A stretch of 64,000 nucleotides of DNA from Candidimonas humi (GTDB lineage: Bacteria; Pseudomonadota; Gammaproteobacteria; Burkholderiales; Burkholderiaceae_B). The notes below the pieces were generated by a model that saw only the letters and a list, made by a program, of their open reading frames with translations, was not told the DNA's origin and made no database searches. Below, piece by piece: positions 17,372 to 26,355 of the stretch; the stretch's first letter is position 1; the number at the start of each line of letters is the position of its first letter. Position numbers and translations under genes: made by a program. The DNA is taken from the NCBI RefSeq assembly GCF_019166065.1, contig NZ_JAHTBN010000001.1, positions 310,001 to 374,000 on the forward strand, read 5' to 3'.

Positions 17372-18256
17372 ATGAAATTCACGAAATTGCCGCAAATCTT
17401 CCCCTCGCTGGCTCTCGCCGCCGTTTTGGCCCTGGGCAGCTACGGCAGCGCCGTCGCCGCGGATGCGGCCGTCAAGGCCTATCCGCCGGACACGACCATG
17501 GGCAAGATACAGAAGCGCGGCAAGCTGATCGTGGGCGTGAAGGTCGATTTCCCGCTGTTCGGACTGAGAAACCCGGTGACCGGCAAGCTCGAAGGGATGG
17601 ACATCCTGCTTGCCCAGGGGATAGCCAAGGACTTGACCGGCAGCGCCGACAATATCCAGTACGTGGAAGTCAATAGCGGCAACCGCGAGGTATTCCTGCA
17701 GCAGCACAAGGTGGATATCGTGATCGCGACCTATCCGCCCAACGCGAAGCGCGTGAAAGCCGTCGATTTCGCAGGGCCTTATCTCATGAGTCCCATCGGC
17801 ACCATGGTGAACAAGGACAACACCTCCATCAAGCAGGTGTCGGATCTCAATGGCAAGAACATCTGCGTGACCAAGGGCTCCGGCTCGGAAACTTACGTGC
17901 CGCTGAACGCACCGAAGGCGAAGCTCACGGTATTCAGCTCGATGACGCAGTGCATGGAGGCACTGGCACAGCGGCGCGTCGACGGCGTGACGACGACCCA
18001 GAGCATCCTGCTGGGCCAAATGAGCCAGAACCCCGGCAAGTTCAAGCTGGTGCCGACGGAACTCGTGAACACCACGGGCAAGAAAGCCTCGGATAACGAC
18101 TCCATCGGCCTGCCCAAGGGCGACAAAGCGCTGCACGATTACCTGGACTCGTACCTGAAGAAGATTTTCGCCAACGGCGACTGGAAGAAGATGTACGACA
18201 GCACGCTGGGCACGGTGATGCCGGGCGACGTGGCGCCGCCTCCCATCCTGTATTGA
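17372..18256 (+). CDS. Glutamate/aspartate-type periplasmic binding protein
   Basis: The 294-residue SBP family 3 protein has a signal peptide ending at SAVAA (about residue 30). Mature family features are GKLIVGVKVDFPLFGLRNP, KLEGMDILLAQGIAKDL and KRVKAVDFAGPYL. It delivers substrate to the permeases encoded just downstream. The ATG at 17372 is preceded by a good AAAAGGAG site. The closest named relatives by appearance are GluB/GltI; glutamate is inferred. Confidence 0.9.
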   Translation: MKFTKLPQIFPSLALAAVLALGSYGSAVAADAAVKAYPPDTTMGKIQKRGKLIVGVKVDFPLFGLRNPVTGKLEGMDILLAQGIAKDLTGSADNIQYVEVNSGNREVFLQQHKVDIVIATYPPNAKRVKAVDFAGPYLMSPIGTMVNKDNTSIKQVSDLNGKNICVTKGSGSETYVPLNAPKAKLTVFSSMTQCMEALAQRRVDGVTTTQSILLGQMSQNPGKFKLVPTELVNTTGKKASDNDSIGLPKGDKALHDYLDSYLKKIFANGDWKKMYDSTLGTVMPGDVAPPPILY

Positions 18257-18280
18257 TAGCGCACGTCCGGCGGGGCATTT

Positions 18281-18925
18281 ATGTCGGCTTTGTTTTCCCA
18301 TCTGGGTGAATTCGCGTGGGGCATCGCGTTCACGGTAGGGCTCGTGGTGCTGGGCTGGATCGGCGCCATGATCCTGGGCACGGTGCTTGCGATCATGCGC
18401 GTAAGCCCCATACGCACGATCCGGGTGGCGGCTGCGGCCTATATCCTGGTGTTTCGCAATGTCCCCATCCCGGTCCAGATGGTGCTGTTCGTGTTCGGGC
18501 TGCCGCTGCTCGGGGTGGTGTTCCCGCTGTTTCCTTCGGCCGCGATCGTGCTGGTCACCTACCACGCAGCCTTTGTTTGCGAGACGCTCAGGTCGGGGCT
18601 GAACGCGGTGGCGGTGGGCGAACTCGAAGCCAGCCGGTCCCTGGGCTTCGGCCCGTTCGGCACCTTGCGCAATCTCGTCCTGCCGCAGGCCTTCGCGGCC
18701 GTGGTCCAGCCCATGGGCAATGTGCTGATCCTGCTGGTGAAGAATTCCTCGGTGGCCGCGATCGTCGGGGTCGCCGAACTGACCTTCGTCGCCGACAAGA
18801 TCGCGATCGAAGAAGTCCAGGCCTTTGCCGTGCTCGGCGGCGCTGCCATCGCCTATGTCGTCATTTGCCTCGTGCTCAAGCGCTTCGTGGCCGTTCTCGA
18901 AAACAAGGTGGCTTTCAGCAAATGA
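18281..18925 (+). CDS. Amino-acid ABC transporter permease (first subunit)
   Basis: The 214-residue HisMQ-type permease has about five hydrophobic segments and the EAA loop (GELEASRSLGFGPFGTLRNLVLPQA) that contacts the ATPase. It lies 24 bp after the binding-protein gene and overlaps the next permease by 4 bp (ATGA), so the pair is translated together. It resembles GluC/GltK. Confidence 0.9.
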   Translation: MSALFSHLGEFAWGIAFTVGLVVLGWIGAMILGTVLAIMRVSPIRTIRVAAAAYILVFRNVPIPVQMVLFVFGLPLLGVVFPLFPSAAIVLVTYHAAFVCETLRSGLNAVAVGELEASRSLGFGPFGTLRNLVLPQAFAAVVQPMGNVLILLVKNSSVAAIVGVAELTFVADKIAIEEVQAFAVLGGAAIAYVVICLVLKRFVAVLENKVAFSK

Positions 18926-19755
18926 ATACCAGCCCTTTATTCGAGCAGCCCGGCCCGCGGGGCCGGCGCCGCTACCGCATCTTTGAGGCGCTTGCCTGGA
19001 TAGTGATAGCCGGCGCGGCGTATCTCGCCATCCGTGCCCTGGACAAGAACGGCGCGTTCGACGCCGCGGCATGGAAGCCCTTCGGCTTATGGGGCGTCTG
19101 GCGGCAACTCGGAATAGGGCTGCTCAATAATATCCGGGCGGCGGTCGTAGGCATGCTGCTGTCCATGTTCGTCGGCTGCTTCCTGGGATGGGGGCTGCTG
19201 TCCAAAAGGAAAGCCGTCCGGTATCCGTGCCGCGTGTTCACCGACGTGTTCAACGGCATTCCGGTGCTGTTGCTGCTGTTCTTTACTTCCCTGGTGCTGC
19301 CCTCGTGGGGCCTGCCATTGCCGGATTTCTGGTTCCTGGTCATCGCGCTGTCGCTCTACAGCACCGCGGTGGTGGGAGACTTGGTGCGCGCCGGCGTACA
19401 GGCCCTGCCGCGGGGCGAATCGGAAGCCGCCGCCGCGCTCGGGTTTTCCGGTTTCCAGAGCATGTGGCTGATTCTCCTGCCGCAGGCACTGCGCATGATG
19501 AGCCCGGCGCTCGTCAGCCAGATGGTGATCGTGCTGAAAGGCACCACCTTGGCCTTCGTGCTCGGCGGCTACTTCGATCTGCTGCGCGCGGCGACCGTGC
19601 TGGGCGCCTATTACAGCCGCTCCTTGCTGCAGGCCCAGGGCATCGCCGCGCTCGCGTTCATGCTGATCAACATCGCCCTGTCGCAAATCGCGTCGGCCAT
19701 AGACCGCAAGGAAAAGCAGCGCTACGGGGTGCAGCCTGTGGCGCTGGACGAATAG
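18922..19755 (+). CDS. Amino-acid ABC transporter permease (second subunit)
   Basis: The 277-residue HisMQ-type permease resembles GluD/GltJ. Its EAA loop reads GESEAAAALGFSGFQSMWLI, and it has a longer, basic N-terminus (RGRRRYR) before the first helix. It forms a heterodimer with the upstream permease. It is the last gene of the transporter operon; beyond it the chromosome decays into pseudogenes up to the dif site. Confidence 0.9.
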   Translation: MNTSPLFEQPGPRGRRRYRIFEALAWIVIAGAAYLAIRALDKNGAFDAAAWKPFGLWGVWRQLGIGLLNNIRAAVVGMLLSMFVGCFLGWGLLSKRKAVRYPCRVFTDVFNGIPVLLLLFFTSLVLPSWGLPLPDFWFLVIALSLYSTAVVGDLVRAGVQALPRGESEAAAALGFSGFQSMWLILLPQALRMMSPALVSQMVIVLKGTTLAFVLGGYFDLLRAATVLGAYYSRSLLQAQGIAALAFMLINIALSQIASAIDRKEKQRYGVQPVALDE

Positions 19756-19861
19756 GGCTTCGCGAGCCGCACAGGCCGGCGCTGCGGAGAGTCAATTACT
19801 ATCTGGAATACGGATAGAGATCATCTAAGTTTTATTTCTTCCGGCTAGGGCGCTCAGTGGA

Positions 19862-20203
19862 GGCGCTGTCTTTGCACGGCTCCAATTGCAGCCGCAGGCC
19901 GCGGAGACGCTGGAGATTGACCCAGCGGTGGAATTGGGCCTGTAGGTACTGCAGGGGCAGATCGAGGTGGGTGGGACGCGCTTATCCAGAGGCGAGTTGG
20001 GAGTGTTGAGTAACGGCTCACAGGTACAGATCGTAGCGAGCGATGGCGAGGTCGCGGAACTTGCACTGCTGGGAGGTCAACCCGCCCGGGGGGACATCCT
20101 ATTCTCGGGGCCATTCGTCATGGACACACCCGAGCGCTTGGCACGGGCCAAGCGGGATTTCGCGACGGGCCGGATGGGTCGCCTGGAAGGCGTGCCGTAT
20201 TGA
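19862..20203 (+). pseudogene. Pirin gene remnant with in-frame stop
   Basis: One reading frame gives a pirin C-terminal part: VFARLQLQPQAAETLEIDP, then a TAG stop at about 19949, then VLQGQIEVGGTRLSRGELGV and GPFVMDTPERLARAKRDF, ending in GRLEGVPY. The N-terminal half with the iron-binding cupin motif is missing. It is read as a truncated, inactive gene. The sequence from 20204 to 20346 has no recognisable gene. Confidence 0.8.
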
Positions 20204-20346
20204 TGCCGGCGCCGAACTTTTCCTTGGGACGACGACCAAGCTTCGGGATGTGGTTATCGGCATTCCCCAAGGCCTGCGGTGGCCGCCGAGGCGGCCAGTA
20301 CTCACGCTTCCACTCCAGCAATTGAGACCTTAACGGAGGACTTGTC

Positions 20347-21386
20347 ATGAACGCCCCAATCATTCCGGTCACTTCTCTGGCCGACCTTATGGCCGCATTG
20401 ACGGGTAGCGGTCCGTGCACGCTGGAGCTGCGAGCGTCCGTTTCCTGTCCTTATTCGATTATGTTGCCGCCAGGCTTTGCGCTAACAGGCAAAGACAAGG
20501 ATTCCTGCCTCCTGGTGTTTGGTAATGGCGACGGCATAGGCCTGACCGCCAATAACCGCGTGGCGAATCTGAGCATTGCGGCTGCGCCATCAGCCCGCGC
20601 GATATACACCCAGGCGGGTCCAGCCGACATGGGCCGGATCACGCTGGAAAATCTGGATGTGACAGGTCAGGTGTCTATCATCACGCGCACGGGAACCGAC
20701 AAGCTGGAGCTCATCGCGGACAAGATCCACGTCGCAGCCTGCGATGCCCGCCGCTACAGCGAGCAGCCGCAGAAATATGGGGTGAACGTCTACCAGGGGG
20801 CGCTGACCGTCTATAACTTCAACGGAAACGCCAAATCGGCAATCCATGCAACGCTCACCGGTATCACGGTTGGAGCAAAGAACGCGCCGGTCTTCGGCTC
20901 AGGCATTTTCGTGAGCGGTTTTGGCGACGAGGGCGGTTGGATCGAATTGGAAAAGCTGACCACCGGTGCTGTCTATTCCTGCGGAATGCTTCCTTATGGC
21001 ACGGCAGACATGATCACCGCAGCTGTCTTCATCGTCTATGGCGTCAAAGCAAAGCGGGTAGAGCACTTCGACGAAGTGGTAACGTATGGCGTGAACGACA
21101 TGGTTCTGGATACCTGGGGTTCAGTGGATGAGTGGATTGTCCATGCACCGGTCGTGTCGTACGGCCCCAGCGAGATCGGCTTCGTCAATTTCGGGGTGGT
21201 AGGCCGCTTTGTCGCCGAACGCGAGATCGTCACCCATGGCCTTGGCGCGCGGGGTTTCAACCTGCCGTGCTCGTCACCGGCAAAGGCTCCACGCCGCTCA
21301 CCAATGTGCGTGCCAAGGCGGATGCAGGGGAAGCATTGGTCGTGAAAGACGGCGAGGTGACGGATCGGACTGGATTGGCCATCTGA
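20347..21386 (+). pseudogene. Right-handed beta-helix protein gene, probably frameshifted
   Basis: The main frame gives about 300 residues of repetitive beta-helix-like sequence (short repeats with VTHG, VVSYGP, FVNFGVVGRF), with no signal peptide. After GLGARGFN at about 21262 the frame turns into arginine/proline/serine-rich low-quality sequence and stops at 21345. The neighbouring frame resumes protein-like sequence (VLVTGKGSTPLTNV, then ALVVKDGEV) and stops at 21386. The simplest reading is an internal deletion with frameshift near 21262, removing much of the C-terminal helix. I do not know a function for this family. It has a good start (GGAGG, 7 bases before ATG). If the main frame is expressed, the product is 332 residues. 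Confidence 0.6.
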
Positions 21387-21539
21387 TGAGCCGTCCCGCG
21401 CCGTCGAGTGGCGCGTTCCAGGCCCTGGGGGCCGGAATAGTCGTTCTGCGGCGTGCCGGAGGCTAATCCGGCCGGATGTCCTTATGGGTTCGGGAGTCAA
21501 AGGCCAGGTTGATCATCAGCCGGTGCCTCCATAAATCTA

Positions 21540-21567
21540 ACTTTACATAATATACATTATGCGAATA
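21540..21567 (-). other. dif: dif site for XerCD chromosome-dimer resolution
   Basis: On the minus strand the 28 bases read XerC arm TATTCGCATAA, central region TGTATA, XerD arm TTATGTAAAGT. E. coli dif is GGTGCGCATAA, TGTATA, TTATGTTAAAT. The central hexamer is identical and 23 of 28 positions agree, including the inner palindromic parts of both arms. It lies in a 283-bp non-coding stretch between a decayed gene and a sensor kinase gene. Flanking KOPS-like octamers reverse polarity at this point. I see nothing else in 21387-21669. Confidence 0.92.
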
Positions 21568-21669
21568 TTCAGTATGGCCCGAAGGGTGCTCTTCCGGTAT
21601 TCGCCGGGCGAAACGCTCCTGGCGCTCGAAGCTGGGTTCCAGGATTAACACGGCTGGCTTGTTCGGGAA

Positions 21670-22995
21670 TCAGGAAGCCAAGCCCTTCAGCGTAATGCAA
21701 AGGCCGCCGGACGGACTATCGCTGATGGTCAAAGCCGCTCGATGATGTGCGGCGATTTCGCGTGCAATGGCCAGTCCCAGGCCGCTGCCGTGTTCTTTGG
21801 TGCCGGCAATCCGGAAAAAGCGATCGAATACGCGATCCCGGTCTTCGACCGCGATACCGGGCCCGCTATCCAGCACACTGACAGCGACGCCATCCGAGCC
21901 GTGCCGCAGCACTACGTCTACTTTGCCGCCTTCGGGCGTGTAGCGTACGGCGTTGTCGATCAGATTTCCAAGCAAGGTTTCAATGCCGTGCGGATCGCCC
22001 GTCACGGTATAGGGATCGTTCACGCCCGGCCCTTCGAATTCCAGCCCGAGATCGATACGTCTGGCGTCGGCAAGCGGCATATAGTTCGCAATGACGCGTT
22101 CGCAAAATTTGCGCAAGCTGAACGAGGTAAAGGCCGGAACATGCCGGGCATCTTCCCGGGCCAGGGCCAGGATCTGGCTGACCAGGTGAATGACGCGATT
22201 CAGGCGCCCTTCTATGCGCGTCAAAGTTTGCCGGCCATGCGACAAGGCCTCGTCCCGTTGTGCCGCCTGTACTTGTAGCTTCAGTGCCGTCAAGGGCGAC
22301 CGTAGCTCGTGCGCCGCATCGGCGATGAAGATGCGCTGCGCCCGGGAAGCCGAGTCGAGGCGCAGGAACAGATCGTCGAGCGCATCGACCAGCGGCTTGA
22401 GCTCGATCGGGATACTTCCGTCCAGGCTCAAAGGTGCAAGGGAATTGAAGGAACGCGCCTGCAGGCTGCGCGAAATGCTGTTCAAGGGAGTCAGGCCCCG
22501 CCTGACGACCAGCATGACAATAACGATAATCGCGGGAATGAGAAGCCCCAACGGCCACAAAGTGCGCAAGGCCAGTTGCAAAGCCAGGTCATCGCGCACG
22601 GATACCGGTTGTGCGACCTGGATGAAACGATCGCCTTGTTGTGTTCCGAAGACTCGCCAATGGTATTCACCGTGTTCTATGGTCCGTATGCCCGGTAGAA
22701 AGCGCGGCAGCTCGATACCCTCGAGCGATCGGTATAGGGATTTTCCATCTTTGCCCCAGATCTCTATGAAAAGCCGATCCTCCGACAAGCCGCGAAAGTC
22801 CGGGACGCCTTTCAGGATCGACGCGGGTCCTTCGATATCCGCCGGCAAAGACAAGGCGACCGTTCTGAGCTCGTAATCGAAAAGCTCATTGGCTTCGCTG
22901 CGTGCCGTGTGGAATATGCCGAAACCCGCGGCCAGCGCGGCAGCCGCCAGGCTGGCGATCAGCCAGCCCAGCAGCCAGCGGCGTATGGATGTCAT
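21670..22995 (-). CDS. Sensor histidine kinase (QseC/PmrB type)
   Basis: The 441-residue membrane kinase has two transmembrane segments (about residues 8-30 and 148-166) around a periplasmic sensor of about 115 residues, then a HAMP-like linker. H229 in the phosphoacceptor box (ADAAHELRSPLTALK) is followed by the ATP-binding N box (NLIDNAVRYTPEGG) and G boxes (DSGPGI, GSGLGLAI). The gene overlaps its response regulator by 4 bp. The pair is divergent from an RND efflux operon and probably controls it. The signal (metal, antimicrobial or other) is not evident. Confidence 0.93.
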   Translation of the reverse strand: MTSIRRWLLGWLIASLAAAALAAGFGIFHTARSEANELFDYELRTVALSLPADIEGPASILKGVPDFRGLSEDRLFIEIWGKDGKSLYRSLEGIELPRFLPGIRTIEHGEYHWRVFGTQQGDRFIQVAQPVSVRDDLALQLALRTLWPLGLLIPAIIVIVMLVVRRGLTPLNSISRSLQARSFNSLAPLSLDGSIPIELKPLVDALDDLFLRLDSASRAQRIFIADAAHELRSPLTALKLQVQAAQRDEALSHGRQTLTRIEGRLNRVIHLVSQILALAREDARHVPAFTSFSLRKFCERVIANYMPLADARRIDLGLEFEGPGVNDPYTVTGDPHGIETLLGNLIDNAVRYTPEGGKVDVVLRHGSDGVAVSVLDSGPGIAVEDRDRVFDRFFRIAGTKEHGSGLGLAIAREIAAHHRAALTISDSPSGGLCITLKGLAS

Positions 22996-23654
22996 GCCAG
23001 CCTCTGCAATCGGTAGCCGACGCCGCGTACTGTTTCGATCCGGTCGGCGCCGAGCTTGCGGCGCAGGCTGTGTATGTGTACTTGAATCGCGTTGCTGCCC
23101 ACCTCTTCTCCCCAGCCATACAGCTTTTCTTCCAGTTCCGAGCGGGTGTAGACCCGGGAGGGCTCCTCGATCAATATCTGCAGAAGGCTGAATTCACGCG
23201 GCACCAGGGATAGCGGCCGGCCTTGGAGCGTGGCTTCATGCGTAATGGGATTCAAAGCCAAGTCGCCGTGGGTATACACGGGGTTGGCCTGCCCGATGCG
23301 GCGGCGTAACAAGGCACGTATGCGTGCGGACAGTTCTTCCAGGTCAAAGGGCTTGACCAGATAATCGTCGGCGCCGGAGTCCAGTCCGTCGATACGGCTT
23401 TGCACGGCATCGCGCGCAGTGAGAATAATGACGGGAGTATTGCCGCCTCTGCGCCGATAGAGATCAAGCACCTCGAGTCCGTCGCCTTTAGGCAAGCCCA
23501 GGTCCAGCATCACCAGGTCGTAGAGATCATGCAACAAGGAAAGCTCGGCCTCCCGGGCATCGCGAGCCCAGTCTATCGCGTAGCCAGTCTGGTGCATGGC
23601 TTCGACGATGGTCTCGCCGATCATTTCATCATCTTCAACCAGCAGCAGCCTCAT
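22992..23654 (-). CDS. OmpR-family response regulator (QseB/PmrA type)
   Basis: The 220-residue regulator has a receiver domain with D51 as the phosphate acceptor (MLDLGLPKGDG), conserved acidic residues E7-D8-D9, and K101 (VKPFDLEEL). A winged-helix DNA-binding domain follows at about 125-218 (LVPREFSLLQILIEEP, VQVHIHSLRRKLG-like segment). It is the first gene of the pair with the kinase. Direct CTTAA repeats upstream match the binding pattern known for PmrA/QseB regulators, so autoregulation and control of the divergent efflux genes are likely. Confidence 0.93.
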   Translation of the reverse strand: MRLLLVEDDEMIGETIVEAMHQTGYAIDWARDAREAELSLLHDLYDLVMLDLGLPKGDGLEVLDLYRRRGGNTPVIILTARDAVQSRIDGLDSGADDYLVKPFDLEELSARIRALLRRRIGQANPVYTHGDLALNPITHEATLQGRPLSLVPREFSLLQILIEEPSRVYTRSELEEKLYGWGEEVGSNAIQVHIHSLRRKLGADRIETVRGVGYRLQRLA

Positions 23655-23696
23655 GTTGAACCTCCATTCAATGCCGCCATTCTGGCCGGAAAAACA

Positions 23697-23736
23697 TTAA
23701 GGGACCCTTAAATTCCTGGCTTAAGCATCTCTTAAT
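23697..23736. promoter_or_regulatory. CTTAA repeats, candidate binding sites of the response regulator
   Basis: CTTAA occurs at 23707-23711, 23720-23724 and 23731-23735. The last two form CTTAAG-N5-CTTAAT, matching the PmrA-box rule (C/T)TTAA(G/T)-N5-(C/T)TTAA(G/T). The first is half of a perfect palindrome TTAAGGG-A-CCCTTAA (23697-23711). They lie in the 156-bp space between the divergent regulator and efflux genes. Confidence 0.65.
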
Positions 23737-23810
23737 CACCGCTTGGAGAGAATGCTTCCTGTCATGGCGCGCGAGTATGCGCATGAGCGTTACCGTCCGG
23801 GAGCATTCCT

Positions 23811-25250
23811 TTGTATTTGAGTGTGGTTTCTTATTTTATTCGCAGCCCATATGGTTCGGGCTGGCTACGCTGCGCGTCGTTGGCCGGACTGTGCGCCCTG
23901 CTCTTCCTGTCCGGATGCGCAAGCTATCAACGCCAACCATTGCCCGGCCAGACAAGCAGCCTGTCCGGTTCGCAACTCGTCCGTGTCCGGATCGACTCAA
24001 GCAAAATGCCGCTGCCGGAACTGGCGGGACATCGTTTCGATCCTTCCAATGGGCTGGACATCGACGAAATCGCCATGCTCGCCGTGGCCGATAACCCCGC
24101 CTTGAAACTGGCCCGCGACGACTTGAGGGTCGCACGCTCGCAATCGTTCGCGGCAGGCCTGCTGCCCGATCCGCAACTGAGCTTTTCGAACGATTTCCCA
24201 GGCGCCGCCAGTGCGACCTCGTCCGCCTTCAGCGCCGGATTGAGTACGGATCTGATGGCCTTGCTCCGGCGCAGCACGACAAAATCCGTGGCCGACGCCG
24301 ATGCGGCCAAAATCGACCTGGGGCTGTTGTGGCAGGAATGGCAGACAGTCGCTCAGGCGCGGCAATTATTCGTCAAGGCTCGATTCCAAAGCTACATCCT
24401 GCCTTTGCTCAAGCGTCAAAGCGATCTTGCGGAAACGCGGTACGCGCACATGGCTCAAGCGTTGCGGCAAGGCAATCTGACGGGGGATGCGCTGACTGCA
24501 GCCCTGCTGGCACAATCGGATGTCCAGAAGCAATACTCGGACGCGCAACGTGCAGCCCTGCAAACCCGGCATGCCCTGAATGCGCTGTTGGGCTTGCAGC
24601 CGGACGTGGTACTGAATCTGGCCGGAGACGGAGGCCAGGTAGCGCCAGACGACAAAGCTATCGAGAGATCACTGGCCGATCTGCCCACGCGCAGGCCCGA
24701 CCTACTTGCGCTGCGGGCCGGCTACGTCGCGCAGGACCAGAAATATCGGGCCGCCATCCTTGATCAATTCCCCAGCTTGTCGATTGGCTTCGTCAGGGCG
24801 CGAGACACCTCGTCCGTGTATACGAGCGGCTTCCAGATCAGCATCAATCTGCCGATCTTTAACCGCAATCGCGGAAATATTGCGATCGAGAAGGCGACCC
24901 GGCGCCGCTTGCGAGACGAATATCAGAACCGGCTCGATCAGGCCTATGCGGAAGTTGCCCAGTTGCGCGCGGACACTGCGCTGCTCGAACGCCGATTGTC
25001 CGAAGCCGAGGCGGCGCTGCCCGGCATAAGGGCACAGGCTGTGGCGGCAGCGCGGGCTTATGCAAGCCACGATTTGGGCATGAATGCCTACGTCGATGCG
25101 CAAAGCGGGGAAATCGCCAAGCGTATCGAGGCGGCTACGCTGCGTGAATCGATCGCCGAACAATGGGTTGGCATGCAGGCCTTGCTGGGCGGCGCCATAC
25201 CCGATGCATTTTCTTCTGATGTCGAGATTATCCATTCCCATGAGCATTGA
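23811..25250 (+). CDS. TolC-family outer-membrane efflux lipoprotein
   Basis: The 479-residue protein has a signal sequence with a lipobox (LFLSGC, Cys at about residue 36) and two repeats of the TolC/OEP fold, with long coiled-coil helices (LARDDLRVARSQSF; YAEVAQLRADTALLERRL) and a beta segment FQISINLPIFNRNRG. It forms the outer-membrane exit duct for the RND pump that follows. The start is uncertain: TTG at 23811 has a GGGAG site 7 bases upstream; TTG 23817 or GTG 23823 would also keep the signal sequence. It resembles CusC/CzcC-type ducts. Confidence 0.9.
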   Translation: MYLSVVSYFIRSPYGSGWLRCASLAGLCALLFLSGCASYQRQPLPGQTSSLSGSQLVRVRIDSSKMPLPELAGHRFDPSNGLDIDEIAMLAVADNPALKLARDDLRVARSQSFAAGLLPDPQLSFSNDFPGAASATSSAFSAGLSTDLMALLRRSTTKSVADADAAKIDLGLLWQEWQTVAQARQLFVKARFQSYILPLLKRQSDLAETRYAHMAQALRQGNLTGDALTAALLAQSDVQKQYSDAQRAALQTRHALNALLGLQPDVVLNLAGDGGQVAPDDKAIERSLADLPTRRPDLLALRAGYVAQDQKYRAAILDQFPSLSIGFVRARDTSSVYTSGFQISINLPIFNRNRGNIAIEKATRRRLRDEYQNRLDQAYAEVAQLRADTALLERRLSEAEAALPGIRAQAVAAARAYASHDLGMNAYVDAQSGEIAKRIEAATLRESIAEQWVGMQALLGGAIPDAFSSDVEIIHSHEH

Positions 25251-26355
25251 ACATTTGCGGCCGCGCATCGGCCGAATTCGTACCTGGCTGGCGACCGCCG
25301 CTTTTGCCTTTGGCGCCCACACCGTGGCCGCCGAAGCGCCGCCGACAGTATTGGTACGGACTTCCGTGCCGCAATATGGCGTCATCGCCCAGCCCGTGCG
25401 GGCCTACGGCGTGATCGGGACAGCCCAGGGCTCCACGCTAGCAGTGACCCTGCCCTACCCGGCCAGGATTCTCCATATATATGTGCAAAATGGCCAATCG
25501 GTTGCGCGCAGCACTCCGCTTTTTGCGGTCCAGGCAGACCCGGCAGCCTTGCTGGCAAGCAAGCAGGCCATCACGTCCTACAGGCTGGCAAAGGACGATC
25601 TGGCCCATGTCCAGGCCCTCTATGCCCAGTCCCTGGCGACGCGTTCGCAACTCGAGGCGGCGCGCAAGGCGGCACTGGACGCCAAATCGGCTCTCGACGC
25701 GCAGCGAACGCTCGGCATCGGCAACGGCACAGTAACGGTCGCAGCGCCCGCCAATGGCGTCGTAACCCGACTCAGCGCCATTCAAGGCGATCAGATGCAG
25801 GCGGGTGCGGCGATTCTATTGCTGGCCCTGCGCGCCTCCGGATCCAAGGCCGTACCGAATGTGATTCTGGGCGTGGATCCCGCCGCAGCCAGCCGGATTC
25901 AACCCGGAGATCCGGTATCCGTGAAAGGCTTGTCGCCCGAGGCGGACGGGGTTTCGGTCCGAGGCAGGATAGTGACCATTGGCGCCGCGGTGGATCCGCC
26001 GAGCCAGTTCGTGGATGTGGGCGCTGCCGTACCCTTGGCTGGAGCCGGACTGCTGCCCGGCATGCATGTGAAGGGCCGGATATCGACCCAGTCCGGCAAA
26101 CATTGGATTATTCCCCGCAGCGCCGTGCTGCGCGATGCCCGCGGGGCATACGTGTACCAGGTCGGGAAAGACCGCCATGCGCACCGCGTCGACGTAACAG
26201 TACGAATCGAGAACGGCGATGACTATGGCGTCGATGGCGCACTCGACGCCGCGCAGCCATTGATTGTGACTGGCAACTATGAACTGCACGACGGCGATGC
26301 TGTACGCACGCAAGCCCAGGGGACAGCAGAGAAGCAGCAAGGAATGGCGCAATGA
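25240..26355 (+). CDS. RND efflux periplasmic adaptor
   Basis: The 371-residue membrane-fusion protein has a signal peptide ending near TVAAE (residue 31), a split lipoyl/barrel-sandwich domain (ILHIYVQNGQSVARSTPLFAV; APANGVVTRLSAIQGDQMQAG) around a short helical hairpin, and C-terminal beta-barrel and membrane-proximal domains. It bridges the inner-membrane pump and the outer-membrane duct. The ATG at 25240 overlaps the duct gene by 11 bp and the pump gene overlaps its own end by 4 bp. No His/Met-rich metal-binding N-terminus is present, so a metal pump role is not supported by this subunit. Confidence 0.9.
   Translation: MSIEHLRPRIGRIRTWLATAAFAFGAHTVAAEAPPTVLVRTSVPQYGVIAQPVRAYGVIGTAQGSTLAVTLPYPARILHIYVQNGQSVARSTPLFAVQADPAALLASKQAITSYRLAKDDLAHVQALYAQSLATRSQLEAARKAALDAKSALDAQRTLGIGNGTVTVAAPANGVVTRLSAIQGDQMQAGAAILLLALRASGSKAVPNVILGVDPAAASRIQPGDPVSVKGLSPEADGVSVRGRIVTIGAAVDPPSQFVDVGAAVPLAGAGLLPGMHVKGRISTQSGKHWIIPRSAVLRDARGAYVYQVGKDRHAHRVDVTVRIENGDDYGVDGALDAAQPLIVTGNYELHDGDAVRTQAQGTAEKQQGMAQ

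Noticed and set aside
17246-19072. Long open frame opposite the amino-acid transporter genes (608 codons)
   Set aside because: Very His/Asp/Gln/Arg-rich, as expected for an antisense shadow, and it crosses three well-supported genes.
20118-20420. Minus-strand frame (100 codons) between the pirin and beta-helix remnants
   Set aside because: I looked for transposase-like motifs and found none; it overlaps the remnants in antisense.
21463-21651. 62-codon minus-strand frame crossing dif
   Set aside because: dif sites are non-coding and this frame has no recognisable protein features.
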